From NCBI GenBank assembly GCA_016932035.1, contig JAFGDR010000023.1, positions 12,270 to 76,269 on the forward strand: a stretch of DNA of 64,000 nt. The letters run 5' to 3'. Origin of the DNA: Candidatus Cloacimonadota bacterium. Its GTDB lineage: Bacteria > Cloacimonadota > Cloacimonadia > JGIOTU-2. This document shows, piece by piece, positions 30,101 to 39,610 of the stretch. Below the pieces are notes generated by a model that was not told where the DNA came from, searched no databases, and was given only the letters and a program-made list of their open reading frames with translations. Position numbers and translations under genes: made by a program. Within the stretch, counting starts at the first letter, position 1. Each line of letters starts with the position of its first letter.

Positions 30101-31027
30101 AAAGACTATCCTTATGATTACCGTGATCCTAATACCGGTTCTTGGGAAATAAGATACCTTGCGATAGTTCTTAAAGGAGAGGGAATTTTTAAAGGTCCTG
30201 TTTCCTCAGAAAATAACGAATTTGATCTTGGATTTGTTGTGCCGGATGATGTGCTTGGAGGTCAGGAAGGGCAGGTATTGAGTTACTCAATTGGAACTTC
30301 GAATGAAAAAGATGTTGATATTTTACTTCGGTATAATAAACGAACAAGCACTGCTGATCATGATCTCATTATCAATGGCTATGCAGAAGCAGAGAACGAC
30401 GGTCCTCCCAGAATTACTATGTGGTTGGATAACGATAGCTTTAAGAGTGGAGATTATGTATCATCTTCTCCGTTAGTAAATGTTGAGATAATCGATAGCA
30501 ATGGAGTAAATATAACAAATTATCCAGGACACCGTATTTTACTTACAGTCGATAATGAGTCTGAATACAACATAACAGAGAATTTTGTATACGATCTAAA
30601 TTCGTATATAACTGGCAGTATTGAATACCAGCTTGAATCCATTCCTGCAGGCATACACACAATGCGATTGGAAGTTTTTGATAATCTCAATGAGGTTGCT
30701 TTTAAAGATATTGAATTTAAAGTGAAAGAGCCAGATAATATTGATGTTCGAACTGTTTTAAATTATCCAAATCCAATGAATGACCATACGTATTTTACCT
30801 TTTACCTTGATGGAGATGCGACCGTAAATATTGAAATTTTTACTGTTGCGGGAAGAAAAATCAAAACTATCAAAACTGATCAAAAATTACGTGCTGGGTA
30901 TAATCAAATATACTGGGATGGGAAAGATGATGATGGAGATAATCCGTCAAACGGAGTATATTTTTATAAACTAATTGTTAATGCGAAAAGAATTGATGAC
31001 ACATTCAAAATTATTATTTTCCATTAA
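27122..31027 (+). CDS. Gingipain-like C25 cysteine peptidase with T9SS domain
   Basis: Secreted surface peptidase, 1301 residues. Signal peptide (MNKNRLSIIVLLVGVFISCPLLA), a propeptide-like region (about 25-200), beta domains, then the C25 catalytic domain (about 600-960) with His821 in YYIGHGGYD and Cys856 in LAASCDIG, the catalytic dyad of gingipains. Then immunoglobulin-like domains and a T9SS sorting domain (about 1212-1301; NYPNPM, IEIFTVAGRKI, GVYFYKL). It may be a secreted protease or the PorU-type sortase of T9SS; PorU itself usually lacks a sorting domain, which favours protease. The only plausible start is TTG at 27122 with no strong ribosome site, 9 bases after rpsT. Confidence 0.88.
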   Translation: MNKNRLSIIVLLVGVFISCPLLAHSPVSVIKSNADNLTIEFTLPGYELISKSDFVYIDCPDLMREEIEGKIDLPIYSFLVGVPVNGNTYATILSKDEHFIDIKAPIAPFPAFVDDPSKDTYRPVYNLDKQKYQLENSKEILEISEPYFWRQQQVVKVSIRPFIVDNNTLKIIKNLNISFSLSGNKKQSLFTDENFELVFKNAIINFDVAKGWSSAAEEGKQFNPFSQAHRWFRIQISDEGICKITKQNLSQAGADVDNLDPYKIKIFNGGGFSQNRSVYSTLYPFEEIPVFVKESGSDFTIYFYVRGTNGFDLNEDYDQYYNPYTGENTYWLTYNTDLSLLKNPAFSSENTKERESLNTYIFSEHIEEEQIRTDPLEIVWYWSSFTGSGASTKYFDFNVSDLNTSEPQQISLRFNYRPYSAYLDVYVNNTLLTDYTWSSSKVTFTGNFLTNGKNELKVVETTSGSQTLYFDYYEVSYTKNLKMQNDYLALTLPQDNVEYTVNVTNVSSNELSLFKVTEFNQVAKITDYQLSGSTLSFDALSEAEDTKFCIVNSGGYIVPDIEEKLKPQMYLNGSLIADSYLRSDSTLANTEAIIITPEQFWDLSTDLADVHHQYDDLNVLVVNINDVYDEFSWGLTDVVAIRYFLNYVYDYYAFDPSKKLAYCLLVGDGTNDFRGYEQGSEEKNKILPFVEGTVASDDYFVYFLNKTNPSLMIGRLPGYTDTQMEIMIEKNINYVTQPSWGYWRNRVILSADDFLKQGKNTETGHTTHAESCARRIEYNVELLKNYGIMYPLDEFQSKPEANDDLIKMINNGAAVFYYIGHGGYDVIGDEEYFRSSRDISKLTNAYSLNFFLAASCDIGLFDSNTIESMAERMLYSKGKGSIAVFASARKGGYGPCSDIVALVVNDADEGITIGQAVLASKGGSPSKSYEKYLLLGNPMLKTALPAVRGDITIPAEYADSLKARQTAEMIGIIDTTGYEFDEVFNVVFDTDYSKDYPYDYRDPNTGSWEIRYLAIVLKGEGIFKGPVSSENNEFDLGFVVPDDVLGGQEGQVLSYSIGTSNEKDVDILLRYNKRTSTADHDLIINGYAEAENDGPPRITMWLDNDSFKSGDYVSSSPLVNVEIIDSNGVNITNYPGHRILLTVDNESEYNITENFVYDLNSYITGSIEYQLESIPAGIHTMRLEVFDNLNEVAFKDIEFKVKEPDNIDVRTVLNYPNPMNDHTYFTFYLDGDATVNIEIFTVAGRKIKTIKTDQKLRAGYNQIYWDGKDDDGDNPSNGVYFYKLIVNAKRIDDTFKIIIFH

Positions 31028-31063
31028 TTATAGCATATATGCTTCCTTATCGCTTTAATAAAT

Positions 31064-31091
31064 TTGACAAGTCAAAATTATATTCTAAATA
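31064..31091 (+). promoter_or_regulatory. Promoter of the 949-residue surface protein
   Basis: TTGACA (31064-31069), 16-base spacer, TAAATA (31086-31091). Transcription from here would give a leader of about 210 bases before the GGAGGAG ribosome site and ATG at 31307. The leader shows only a weak AACCAG/CTGGTT pairing (31182-31214); nothing else was recognised in the 279-base gap. Confidence 0.5.
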
Positions 31092-31306
31092 TTGGAAATG
31101 ATTTTATAGACTATTGATTAAATTATTATAATGAAGCTATAAAAAGAAAAAGTGAAACGTTAATGTCTATGTTAGGCTTGAAACCAGTTTTATCTCATCA
31201 TTTACTTGCTGGTTATACCCGAAGGGGATTTTTGTTAATTTCTAAATTAGGTTTTTAAAATAATTATGTTAACAATATCTGATTTGAAAAAATCGGAGGA
31301 GACGGT

Positions 31307-34156
31307 ATGAAAAAACTTATTGGATTAACGATCGTGGCCTTGTTCATTACCTCACTTGCATTTGCAGTTAATTATACAAGTGGAGAAATGAGCAAAGGAA
31401 CACCTTCAAACTTTGAATCACGTTCTAACTTTACTCCTGGCGAACAGCTTCACAGAGTTGCACCTAAAAATGTAGACCCTCATCGTGACGCTCCAGAACC
31501 AGAAGGTGTTCAACTTTTATATTGGGAAAACTTTGAAACCGAAGATGATATTTGGTATTATGCCAATCTTTCATATTACTGGGTTATTCCTGTTGAAGCT
31601 TCTGAGTTCGGAACTCGTTTTACTGCTTATAGATCTGGCGACCTTGTAGGTGCATGGTTCTATTGGTACACTGGAAATGGTGGAGACGCTGATGTTCATG
31701 TCTATGCGGATGATGGAACAGGATATCCTGGTGCCGGTTTAGGCAGCGTATCAGTTACACCAATTCTTAACGATTGGAACTACGTAGATCTTTCTGGTCT
31801 TGGAATTTCTGTTGATCCCTCTGCAGACTTCTTTATCACCTATAGTGTAGAAGCTGGTGATACTCTTAGTATTCTTTCAGATGATGGCGCGACTACAAAT
31901 AATCGTGCACTTGAAGTTCTTCCCACAGTAAAAGATTGGACCTATATGGTTAATGATTGGGGGGCAGACTACGAATGGTGCCTCGAAGCAATCATAGAGC
32001 ACGACACTGACCCCTGGATTCCTGAAATTGCAGGAAGATGGCAGTGGGTCGATACTGATTATAATAGCCCCGATCATTCATGGTGGATTGCTGATGATCC
32101 AGCATATCAAGGATACAACTGGCTCAGCTCAGAACCCTTTACTATAGGTGATGACTATGCTTTGGTTCAGGTAGATTACGCTTACAGAAGCAGCTTACCT
32201 GAAGCAGTATATTCAGATGAATATTGGTCATTCTACATTGGAAATACAGCCGATGGTATTGATTGGCATGCTTCAACCTATAATGCTTATAACTCTGGCA
32301 CATCCTGGTATGCTGGTGATGAAGTAACACATGAGTATGGTACCAGTGCTATTTACTATTTATACACACCGGACATTGATCTTACCACTGCTTGTGAAGC
32401 CACATTGACATGTATGCTTGATTATGATACAGAAGCACCAGGTGGAGAAGACCCACCATTCAACGGCTGGGATGTTGCAAACGTCCAGATCTCTACAGAT
32501 GGTTGGGCGACAAAAGGATTCCTTGAAGATCCTGCAAATCCCTATAATGTAACTATTGCATTTGCAGGATGGGCAAATACTTCACTTCCAGCAGACACAT
32601 TGAGCTATCCCGGTTGGGGTGGTCCAAGTCCTGCCGGCTGGTTCGCAGGAACTTTCGACCTTGCTGCATATCTTGGTGAAACAGTTCAAATCCGTTTTGC
32701 TCTTGCATCAGATCCTTATACTGTTGCTCAGGGATTCTGGGTTGACAATCTTGATATTACAGCAGACGGTACAGTAATATTCTCAGATTATGATGAAACC
32801 AACTTAATTCCAGCCCCTCCAGTTGTTGTTCTTGAAGAGCTTGAATACCTGGATACTTATACTGATGAAGATTGGTATGTTACTGATAAATATGACATTT
32901 CCATGTATGCTGGTGAAGAAGTAATCCTGAAAATGAAGGCTACTCTTGCGAATGATGCAGGATCCGGAGAAGGTTTCTGGTTCGATGACATCCAGATAAC
33001 CGGAGCCAACCTTCCTGTTCATGATATGGCAGCAATGTTCAATGTAATGCCGTATGGTGCGACCGAAGGATGGGATTATAGTCCCGGTATCGTTTATGGA
33101 AACTTCGGAACAACAATAGAAGGTCCACAGCTTAGAATGGATAACCTTGATTATGGTACAACTCCATTCGATTATTACAATAACAATCCTCCAGCAATCG
33201 GCTATGGCGAATTTGATCTCGCTTGGCTCACTCAACTAGCAGCACTTCCGGGTGCCGGCTGGTATGATTTCTGTGGCTGGACAGAGGTTGGTGGCGATGA
33301 AGATCCCACAAACGACTCTACCTATTTCTGGGGTGTCGAAGTATATCCCGCAGGATGGGCAGAATTCGGTAATAACTCCAGAGTATGGAGTGAAGACTAT
33401 TATACTTCTGGATACTGTGGAAACTGGTTTGATATCTTCGATGGTGCTCGTATGACATCATTTGATATCTATTCAGTTTGGACTCAGGTAATCAACTATG
33501 GTTCAACTGGTGATGTTGACACATGGACAGTTGAGATCTTCGAAGCCATTGATGATCTTACTCCTGGCGCAAGCTTATACTATGGTTCATTCGATTGTAC
33601 AGGCATTGATGGTGATGATTTTGGTTGGGTTGAATTCGTTCTTCCTACACCATTACATATTACTGGTAATGTCATTGTAATGATCGGTGGACAATGGGTA
33701 GGTGGAGCACCTGGTGTCGATGCAAGTTACTTCCCAGCATTTGACAGCATGGTTCGTAACTACCTTGGTGTTGGAGCATACTACGGACACAGTGTTTACG
33801 GCACAGAAGGCGATCCTTCAACTTGGGGACATTCCTCAGGTGACCGTTTCGTCAACATCTATGGTCGCGTAGATTATGCTGTTGATCCTGGTTCACAAGG
33901 TGAATTAAGCTATCTCAAGCAGTGCGTACCGAACCCGGTAACAAACAATGCTACTATTAGCTATCATATTAAGAATTCACCAATGAACAACGCGCAGATC
34001 AAGATCTATAATGTGCTTGGTCAGCTTGTTGACACAGTTCAGGGTGAAAATGGCGAAGCCACTTGGAATCCTGGCGATGCACCAAATGGTGTATATTTCT
34101 ACAAGATCTCATCTGATGACTTCACTTCTGTTAAGAAGATGATACTCATGAGATAA
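31307..34156 (+). CDS. Large T9SS-sorted secreted protein
   Basis: 949 residues, signal peptide (MKKLIGLTIVALFITSLAFA) and T9SS sorting domain (about 873-949; VPNPV, IKIYNVLGQLV, GVYFYKI). The body is rich in Trp, Tyr, Asp and Gly and contains repeated beta-sandwich modules of the MAM/jelly-roll kind, each ending in motifs such as GFWVDNLDITADG and GFWFDDIQITG. Several blocks end with AYLGETVQIRFAL or MYAGEEVILKMKA, so at least two are homologous. A perfect GGAGGAG ribosome site, own promoter and strong terminator suggest a well-expressed single-gene unit. No catalytic site seen; an adhesion or structural role is only a guess. Confidence 0.88.
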   Translation: MKKLIGLTIVALFITSLAFAVNYTSGEMSKGTPSNFESRSNFTPGEQLHRVAPKNVDPHRDAPEPEGVQLLYWENFETEDDIWYYANLSYYWVIPVEASEFGTRFTAYRSGDLVGAWFYWYTGNGGDADVHVYADDGTGYPGAGLGSVSVTPILNDWNYVDLSGLGISVDPSADFFITYSVEAGDTLSILSDDGATTNNRALEVLPTVKDWTYMVNDWGADYEWCLEAIIEHDTDPWIPEIAGRWQWVDTDYNSPDHSWWIADDPAYQGYNWLSSEPFTIGDDYALVQVDYAYRSSLPEAVYSDEYWSFYIGNTADGIDWHASTYNAYNSGTSWYAGDEVTHEYGTSAIYYLYTPDIDLTTACEATLTCMLDYDTEAPGGEDPPFNGWDVANVQISTDGWATKGFLEDPANPYNVTIAFAGWANTSLPADTLSYPGWGGPSPAGWFAGTFDLAAYLGETVQIRFALASDPYTVAQGFWVDNLDITADGTVIFSDYDETNLIPAPPVVVLEELEYLDTYTDEDWYVTDKYDISMYAGEEVILKMKATLANDAGSGEGFWFDDIQITGANLPVHDMAAMFNVMPYGATEGWDYSPGIVYGNFGTTIEGPQLRMDNLDYGTTPFDYYNNNPPAIGYGEFDLAWLTQLAALPGAGWYDFCGWTEVGGDEDPTNDSTYFWGVEVYPAGWAEFGNNSRVWSEDYYTSGYCGNWFDIFDGARMTSFDIYSVWTQVINYGSTGDVDTWTVEIFEAIDDLTPGASLYYGSFDCTGIDGDDFGWVEFVLPTPLHITGNVIVMIGGQWVGGAPGVDASYFPAFDSMVRNYLGVGAYYGHSVYGTEGDPSTWGHSSGDRFVNIYGRVDYAVDPGSQGELSYLKQCVPNPVTNNATISYHIKNSPMNNAQIKIYNVLGQLVDTVQGENGEATWNPGDAPNGVYFYKISSDDFTSVKKMILMR

Positions 34157-34168
34157 TGAATTAATATT

Positions 34169-34206
34169 AAAGCCCTATTCTGGAAACGGAGTAGGGCTTT
34201 TTTTTT
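34169..34206 (+). terminator. Rho-independent terminator
   Basis: Stem AAAGCCCTA (34169-34177, extended by three more pairs) with TAGGGCTTT (34192-34200), followed directly by further T residues to 34206. Ends the preceding surface protein transcript. Confidence 0.88.
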
Positions 34207-34213
34207 AGAAAGA

Positions 34214-36082
34214 ATGAAATCTCTTACCAGCGATAAGAAGAGCAAGATAAGTCTAGTTATTATATTGATAGCAATTCTTATCTTTATCAATCCGCTCTTT
34301 ATTACAACTCAAAAACAACTTTTTTTTCCTACTAAAATACTCGTTCAGCAAATCCTGATTCTTATCATACTTATATCTTTTCTGCTTTACAAGCATATTG
34401 AAAGAATAAAAATTTCCCAACAACTCATCATTCTCGGCTTATATATTCTATATTTATTTATACGAACAATCATCCAGCCAGTTCCAAGTTATGGATTTGA
34501 ACAACTCGTTTATCTCATCCCGTATTTTTTACTTTATGCAATTCTTTCTCAACTCAACTTGAACAAGAATGAAATGTTGTTTATTAGTAATACATTTCTA
34601 TTAAGTTTTATTGTATCAATCGTTTTTGGAATTTTTCTCCAATCCAAGCATTCCAGTTTTTCGAACTTTTCGAGACTTCAGCTCACTTGGGCAAATGCTA
34701 ACTATCTTGCGAGTTATCTATTAGTTACATTGGCATTTGTGTTATATTCATGGAAAACATCAAAGGAAAAATGGATTCATGTTATATCAGCAACTAGCAT
34801 AGCAATTGTTCTGATCTTCTTACTTTGGACTCAATCAAGAGGTGGGCTTGTTAGTTTTTTTCTTATTCTTATCTGTATTTTTCTTTTTTATGCAATTAAA
34901 AATAAAAAGAAATGGTTGATTGCAGGTTTATCTGTAATCATTATCATATTTATTATTGGCTCTATATATGTATTCAGGACAATACGTCCTCAAACATTGA
35001 TCTTTCGAGAGAGAATTTATCAAGCGGATGTTCACTATATCAAACATAATTTTGTTTTCGGATCTGGTGTTGGAACTTTTGTCAGAGAATTCCCCCAATA
35101 CAGATTAAAGGACTATAAATTGTATGGGCAAGAGGATATTATATCTCATGCACACAACGAATTTATTGAGGTATGGGCAGAGACTGGTATTGTGGGTATA
35201 GCATTAATTCTTCTTTTCTTTTTGTCTCTTATCAAAAATTTTAAAAATAATATTAATAGTAAAAACAAATATTTTCTATATGCTGCAGGATTTTCTTTAC
35301 TGCTTCTTCTCATACATAATCTCTTTTCTATTACAATGCGAATTCCACCAATTCTCTTTTATTTCTTTGTGCTGACAGGATTCCTCGCACAAAATTATAA
35401 TAAGGAAAATGGTTCAAAGGTTAGATTTGTCTCAAAATTTATTCTTATAGTTTTTGTAGTAGTTTTGATCATTTGTATTTATCAGCAATTGAGAACAATT
35501 CAGGGATTAAAACATTTTTCTCGATCAGAAGAATTATATGCACAAAAAGATCCAAATCTAATGATGTCTGCAATTCTTGAAGCAGAAAAGGCATCAAAGT
35601 ATATTCCTGAAAACGCAGATCTGCTTTATCATAAAGGATTCTTGTACTCAATGCAGCAGGATGATGTCAATGCATTAAAGACCTACCAGAAGCTTGAGAA
35701 AGTAGCTCCATATTACCCTCAGCTCTTTTTCTGGAAAGGGTATATCCTTTCTCTAAAAGGAGATTGGATTGCATCGGTAAAGAGTTATAAGAGAGAGATA
35801 GAATATAATGAGTATCCAAAGGTTTATTTCAATCTTGCAATAGCGTATCATTATTTGGGAGATGAGAATAAATCTATGCTCAACTTCCTGCACTTTGCTG
35901 AAAAAATAAAACTCAAAATAGAAAAACATCTTATCAAAGACAAGCAGCAAATCCTCGAAGAAGAAGGGTGGAATTTGAAATTTGCCCTCGACAAACTTGA
36001 AGAATATTATAAAAAGAACGTTGCTCTATCCAATAGAATAAAAGAATTAAAAGGATGTTTTTTTCCGGAAGGTAATAATTAG
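34214..36082 (+). CDS. O-antigen ligase/polymerase-like membrane protein with TPRs
   Basis: Inner-membrane protein of 622 residues with about ten membrane helices (about 12-425) and a C-terminal TPR region (about 430-600; e.g. ADLLYHKGFLYSMQQDDVNALKTY). The Wzy_C/WaaL hallmark is present: WTQSRGG in one loop and SHAHNEFIEVWAETGIVG in the large periplasmic loop, with the His essential in ligases. Such proteins join O-antigen or other glycans to lipid A-core or to proteins. In T9SS organisms cargo is attached to A-LPS, so a link to the surface proteins around it is conceivable but unproven. It starts 8 bases after the terminator. Confidence 0.85.
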   Translation: MKSLTSDKKSKISLVIILIAILIFINPLFITTQKQLFFPTKILVQQILILIILISFLLYKHIERIKISQQLIILGLYILYLFIRTIIQPVPSYGFEQLVYLIPYFLLYAILSQLNLNKNEMLFISNTFLLSFIVSIVFGIFLQSKHSSFSNFSRLQLTWANANYLASYLLVTLAFVLYSWKTSKEKWIHVISATSIAIVLIFLLWTQSRGGLVSFFLILICIFLFYAIKNKKKWLIAGLSVIIIIFIIGSIYVFRTIRPQTLIFRERIYQADVHYIKHNFVFGSGVGTFVREFPQYRLKDYKLYGQEDIISHAHNEFIEVWAETGIVGIALILLFFLSLIKNFKNNINSKNKYFLYAAGFSLLLLLIHNLFSITMRIPPILFYFFVLTGFLAQNYNKENGSKVRFVSKFILIVFVVVLIICIYQQLRTIQGLKHFSRSEELYAQKDPNLMMSAILEAEKASKYIPENADLLYHKGFLYSMQQDDVNALKTYQKLEKVAPYYPQLFFWKGYILSLKGDWIASVKSYKREIEYNEYPKVYFNLAIAYHYLGDENKSMLNFLHFAEKIKLKIEKHLIKDKQQILEEEGWNLKFALDKLEEYYKKNVALSNRIKELKGCFFPEGNN

Positions 36083-36159
36083 CTTAAAAGACCTATTTTT
36101 CTTTACTACCCTTGCAACATACTTTTTAAATAGCCATTTTAATGCATGAAGAGGTGAAC

Positions 36160-37800
36160 ATGAAAAAGAAATATGAAGAACTCGTTTTGAAACTGACAGA
36201 GAGATTTCCAGAACGGCAGAAAGAGTTCCTGACCGGGTCTTCTGAAAAGGTTGAACGTCTCTATACACCGGAAGAAACTGAAAAGATAAAATATAATGAA
36301 GATATTGGTTATCCTGGTCTTTATCCCTTTACGAGAGGAGTCCAGCCAACTATGTATAGAGGGAGATTGTGGACGATGAGACAATATGCTGGTTTTGGTT
36401 CTGCTGAAGAATCAAATCAGAGATATAAATATTTGCTTTCACAGGGACAGACCGGTTTGTCTATCGCTTTCGATCTTTGCACTCAAATAGGATATGATTC
36501 CGATGATCCTATGAGTGCTGGAGAGGTAGGAAAGGTCGGTGTTGCAATTGATTCACTTGCAGATATGGAAATTCTTTTTGATGGAATTCCACTTGGTAAA
36601 GTATCTACTTCAATGACAATTAATGCACCTGCTGCAATTATACTTGCAATGTATTTAGCTGTTGCAGAGAAGCAGGGAGTAACACCGGATAAGCTGAAAG
36701 GTACAATTCAAAATGATATATTGAAAGAATATATTGCACGTGGTACTTATATTTTTCCTCCAAAACAATCAATGAGACTCATTACGAATACTTTTGAGTA
36801 CTGTTCGCAGAACGTACCATATTGGAATACAATCTCAGTTTCTGGCTACCATATACGGGAAGCAGGTTCAACTGCTGCTGAGGAAGTTGCATTTACACTT
36901 GCTGATGGTATTGCTTACGTCCAGGCAGCTATCGATGCAAAGCTCGAAGTTGACGACTTTGCACCGAGAGTATCATTTTTCTTCAATGCTCATAATGATC
37001 TCTTTGAAGAAGTAGCTAAATTTAGAGCTGCAAGACGATTATGGGCACGTATTATGAAGGATAGGTTCAATACTGATAATCCGAAGTCTCAAATGCTTCG
37101 TTTTCATACGCAGACTGGAGGTTCTACACTGACAGCTCAGCAGTCAGATAATAATATTGTTCGGGTTGCAATACAAGCCCTTGCTGCAGTGCTTGGTGGA
37201 ACCCAGTCTTTGCACACGAACTCACGAGACGAAGCGCTTGCACTCCCAACAGAGGATTCTGTGCGAATTGCGCTACGTACACAGCAGATTATTGGATATG
37301 AAAGTGGAGTAACAAATACTGTCGATCCTCTTGCGGGTTCATATTTTGTAGAAAAGATGACAGAAGATATTGAAAGAAAAGCTGAAGAATATATAAACCA
37401 AATCGATGAACTCGGGGGAATGGTCGAAGCAATAGAAAAGGGATATGTTCAAAAACAGATCCAGGATAGTGCATATAAATATCAGAAACAAATTGAAAAA
37501 AATGAACGAATAATTGTTGGTGTTAATAAGTTCACTATTGAGGAAGAGTCACCCAAAAATCTTTTAAGAGTCGATGAAAAAGTTGAACTGCAACAGATAG
37601 AAAAACTACACAAAGTGAAGGCTGAACGTAGTGAACAAAAAGTAATTGAAAGTCTCGAGAAAATTCGAAAAGTAGCTCGTACTAATGAGAATATCATACC
37701 CTTCCTGCTTGAAGCAGTCAAAACCTATGCTACCCTTGGTGAGATTTGTAATGTCTTACGTGAAGAATTTGGTGAATATAACGAACAATTAGTACTTTAA
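36160..37800 (+). CDS. Methylmalonyl-CoA mutase, catalytic (large) subunit
   Basis: Converts methylmalonyl-CoA and succinyl-CoA with adenosylcobalamin; 546 residues. TIM-barrel signature [77 protein letters not shown]. Tyr66 and Arg194 match the residues that select methylmalonyl-CoA over isobutyryl-CoA (Phe and Gln in IcmA), and His231 matches the conserved active-site His. The B12-binding domain is not fused: it is the next gene, an archaeal-type arrangement. The ATG at 36160 with GAGGTG before it is preferred over 36142. Used for propionate metabolism in either direction. Confidence 0.95.
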   Translation: MKKKYEELVLKLTERFPERQKEFLTGSSEKVERLYTPEETEKIKYNEDIGYPGLYPFTRGVQPTMYRGRLWTMRQYAGFGSAEESNQRYKYLLSQGQTGLSIAFDLCTQIGYDSDDPMSAGEVGKVGVAIDSLADMEILFDGIPLGKVSTSMTINAPAAIILAMYLAVAEKQGVTPDKLKGTIQNDILKEYIARGTYIFPPKQSMRLITNTFEYCSQNVPYWNTISVSGYHIREAGSTAAEEVAFTLADGIAYVQAAIDAKLEVDDFAPRVSFFFNAHNDLFEEVAKFRAARRLWARIMKDRFNTDNPKSQMLRFHTQTGGSTLTAQQSDNNIVRVAIQALAAVLGGTQSLHTNSRDEALALPTEDSVRIALRTQQIIGYESGVTNTVDPLAGSYFVEKMTEDIERKAEEYINQIDELGGMVEAIEKGYVQKQIQDSAYKYQKQIEKNERIIVGVNKFTIEEESPKNLLRVDEKVELQQIEKLHKVKAERSEQKVIESLEKIRKVARTNENIIPFLLEAVKTYATLGEICNVLREEFGEYNEQLVL

Positions 37801-37815
37801 GAGGAATATATAAAT

Positions 37816-38211
37816 ATGAAAAAAATAAGAATATTGATTGCAAAACCTGGTCTTGATGGTCATGATAGAGGTGCAAAATTCGTGTCCCGAGCGCTCAGAG
37901 ATGCAGGATATGAAGTTATTTATACAGGTATTCGGCAAACCCCTGAACAGATCGTAGCATCAGCTATTCAGGAAGATGTGGATTTTCTTGGAATGAGCAT
38001 ACTCTCTGGGGCGCATAATGTCCTCTTTAAAAAAATCATGAGCATTCTCAAAAAGGAAGATGCTGAAGATATTATAGTTTTTGCCGGTGGTGTCATACCT
38101 GATGAAGATATTCCATATTTAAAATCACTCGGCATTAGAGCAATATTTACTCCAGGAACATCTTCAGAAGACATTATTCGATTCATAGAAGAGAACGCAA
38201 CAAAAGCATAG
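37816..38211 (+). CDS. Methylmalonyl-CoA mutase, B12-binding (small) subunit
   Basis: 131-residue cobalamin-binding Rossmann subunit that completes the mutase. It has the base-off/His-on motif D14-G-H16-D-R-G19 (H16 is the lower cobalt ligand), the S.L segment in [10 protein letters not shown], and the GG motif FAGGVIP. It follows the large subunit after 15 bases with its own AGAGGA ribosome site; tnaA follows after 12 bases. No MeaB-type chaperone GTPase is in the neighbourhood. Confidence 0.96.
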   Translation: MKKIRILIAKPGLDGHDRGAKFVSRALRDAGYEVIYTGIRQTPEQIVASAIQEDVDFLGMSILSGAHNVLFKKIMSILKKEDAEDIIVFAGGVIPDEDIPYLKSLGIRAIFTPGTSSEDIIRFIEENATKA

Positions 38212-38223
38212 ATAGGAGATCAC

Positions 38224-39603
38224 ATGGCAAAATATCCTGTTGAACCTTTCAAAATTAAAATGGTAGAACCCATCAAGATCTTAAGCAAAGATCAAAGAAT
38301 AAGAAAAATAAAAGAAGCTAAATACAACTTATTCAACGTGAAAGCAGAGGATATTTTCATTGACCTCCTTACGGATAGCGGTACTTCTGCGATGAGTGAT
38401 TCTCAGTGGGCAGGAATAATGATGGGTGATGAATCATACGCTGGAAGCAGGAGTTTCAAGCATTTTGAAGGCACCGTTAAAAGTATTTTTGGATTCGAGA
38501 ATGTTATCCCAACACATCAAGGACGAGCTGCTGAAGCGCTTCTCTTTTCATCAATATTAAAGCCGGGTGATTATGTTCCGAGTAATATACATTTCGATAC
38601 GACAGAAGGAAATATACGAAATAATGCGGGAATCCCTGTTGCCTGTGTGATCGATGAAGGACTTGATCCTGCAAGCATACATCCTTTTAAAGGAAATATT
38701 GACCTGAATAAACTTCAAAAACTTGTGGATGAAGTTGGTGTAGACAAAATCCCAATTGCAATGATAACGATCACAAACAATAGTGGTGGTGGTCAGCCGG
38801 TTTCTCTGGAAAATATCAAGCAGGTATATTCCTTTTGGAAAAAATATAATATTCCTCTTTTCATCGACGCATGTAGATATGCCGAAAATGCCTATTTCAT
38901 CAAAATGAGAGAGAAGGGATATGAGAATAAAACCATTAAGTATATTGCACAAGAGATCTTTGCACATGCAGATGGTGCAACAATGTCAGCAAAAAAGGAT
39001 GCTCTTGTTAATATTGGCGGTTTTATCACACTCCGAGACAGCGAGTTAGCAAAAAAACTTATCAGCAGGCTTATTATAACTGAAGGTTTCAGAACCTATG
39101 GCGGATTGTCGGGTCGTGATCTTGAAGCAGTAGCTATCGGTTTGAAAGAGGGTTTAAATGAGGATTACCTGAAATACAGGATCGAACAAACAGCCTATCT
39201 TGGCGAAAGCTTGCTCGAGAATGGTATACCGATTGTTCAACCTCCGGGGGGTCATGCGATCTATCTTGATGCACTATCTATTTTACCGAATATTCCACAG
39301 AAGCATTTTCCAGCACAATCACTCGCAGTTGCTCTCTATATTGAGGGTGGGATACGCGGAGTGGAGATTGGAAGTTTGATGTTTGCTTATGCTGATGAAA
39401 AAACGGGAAAAACAGTGTATCCTGACCTTGAGCTTGTTCGTCTTGCAATTCCTCGTCGCGTATACACAAGAGCACATTTTGACTATGTTGTCGAAACGCT
39501 GAAAAAGGTCATGGATAACAAAGATAAGCTCAAAGGATTTAAAATAACATATCAACCAGAGTTACTCAGACATTTTACTGTCGAGTTAGAAGAAAATTCT
39601 TAG
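38224..39603 (+). CDS. tnaA: Tryptophanase (tryptophan indole-lyase)
   Basis: PLP enzyme of the beta-eliminating lyase family, 459 residues, cleaving Trp to indole, pyruvate and ammonia. MSDSQWAGIMMGDESYAGS, THQGRAAE and the PLP-lysine motif MSAKKDALVNIGG (Lys258 equivalent) are present. The close relative tyrosine phenol-lyase has Arg in SMERG that binds the phenol ring; here the segment reads IRGVEIGS as in tryptophanases, favouring indole-lyase. Its product pyruvate fits an amino-acid-fermenting life style. It lies in a tight run with the methylmalonyl-CoA mutase and the aconitase-like genes. No tnaC-like leader is evident. Confidence 0.9.
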   Translation: MAKYPVEPFKIKMVEPIKILSKDQRIRKIKEAKYNLFNVKAEDIFIDLLTDSGTSAMSDSQWAGIMMGDESYAGSRSFKHFEGTVKSIFGFENVIPTHQGRAAEALLFSSILKPGDYVPSNIHFDTTEGNIRNNAGIPVACVIDEGLDPASIHPFKGNIDLNKLQKLVDEVGVDKIPIAMITITNNSGGGQPVSLENIKQVYSFWKKYNIPLFIDACRYAENAYFIKMREKGYENKTIKYIAQEIFAHADGATMSAKKDALVNIGGFITLRDSELAKKLISRLIITEGFRTYGGLSGRDLEAVAIGLKEGLNEDYLKYRIEQTAYLGESLLENGIPIVQPPGGHAIYLDALSILPNIPQKHFPAQSLAVALYIEGGIRGVEIGSLMFAYADEKTGKTVYPDLELVRLAIPRRVYTRAHFDYVVETLKKVMDNKDKLKGFKITYQPELLRHFTVELEENS

Positions 39604-39610
39604 GATTAAT

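Noticed and set aside
32804-33235. Minus-strand open frame of 143 residues
   Set aside because: Lies wholly inside the plus-strand surface protein gene and has no family features; a shadow frame.
36160-37800. Isobutyryl-CoA mutase
   Set aside because: Tyr66 and Arg194 are the methylmalonyl-specific residues; isobutyryl enzymes have Phe and Gln.
38224-39603. Tyrosine phenol-lyase
   Set aside because: The phenol-binding Arg position (SMERG in that enzyme) reads VEIG as in tryptophanase.
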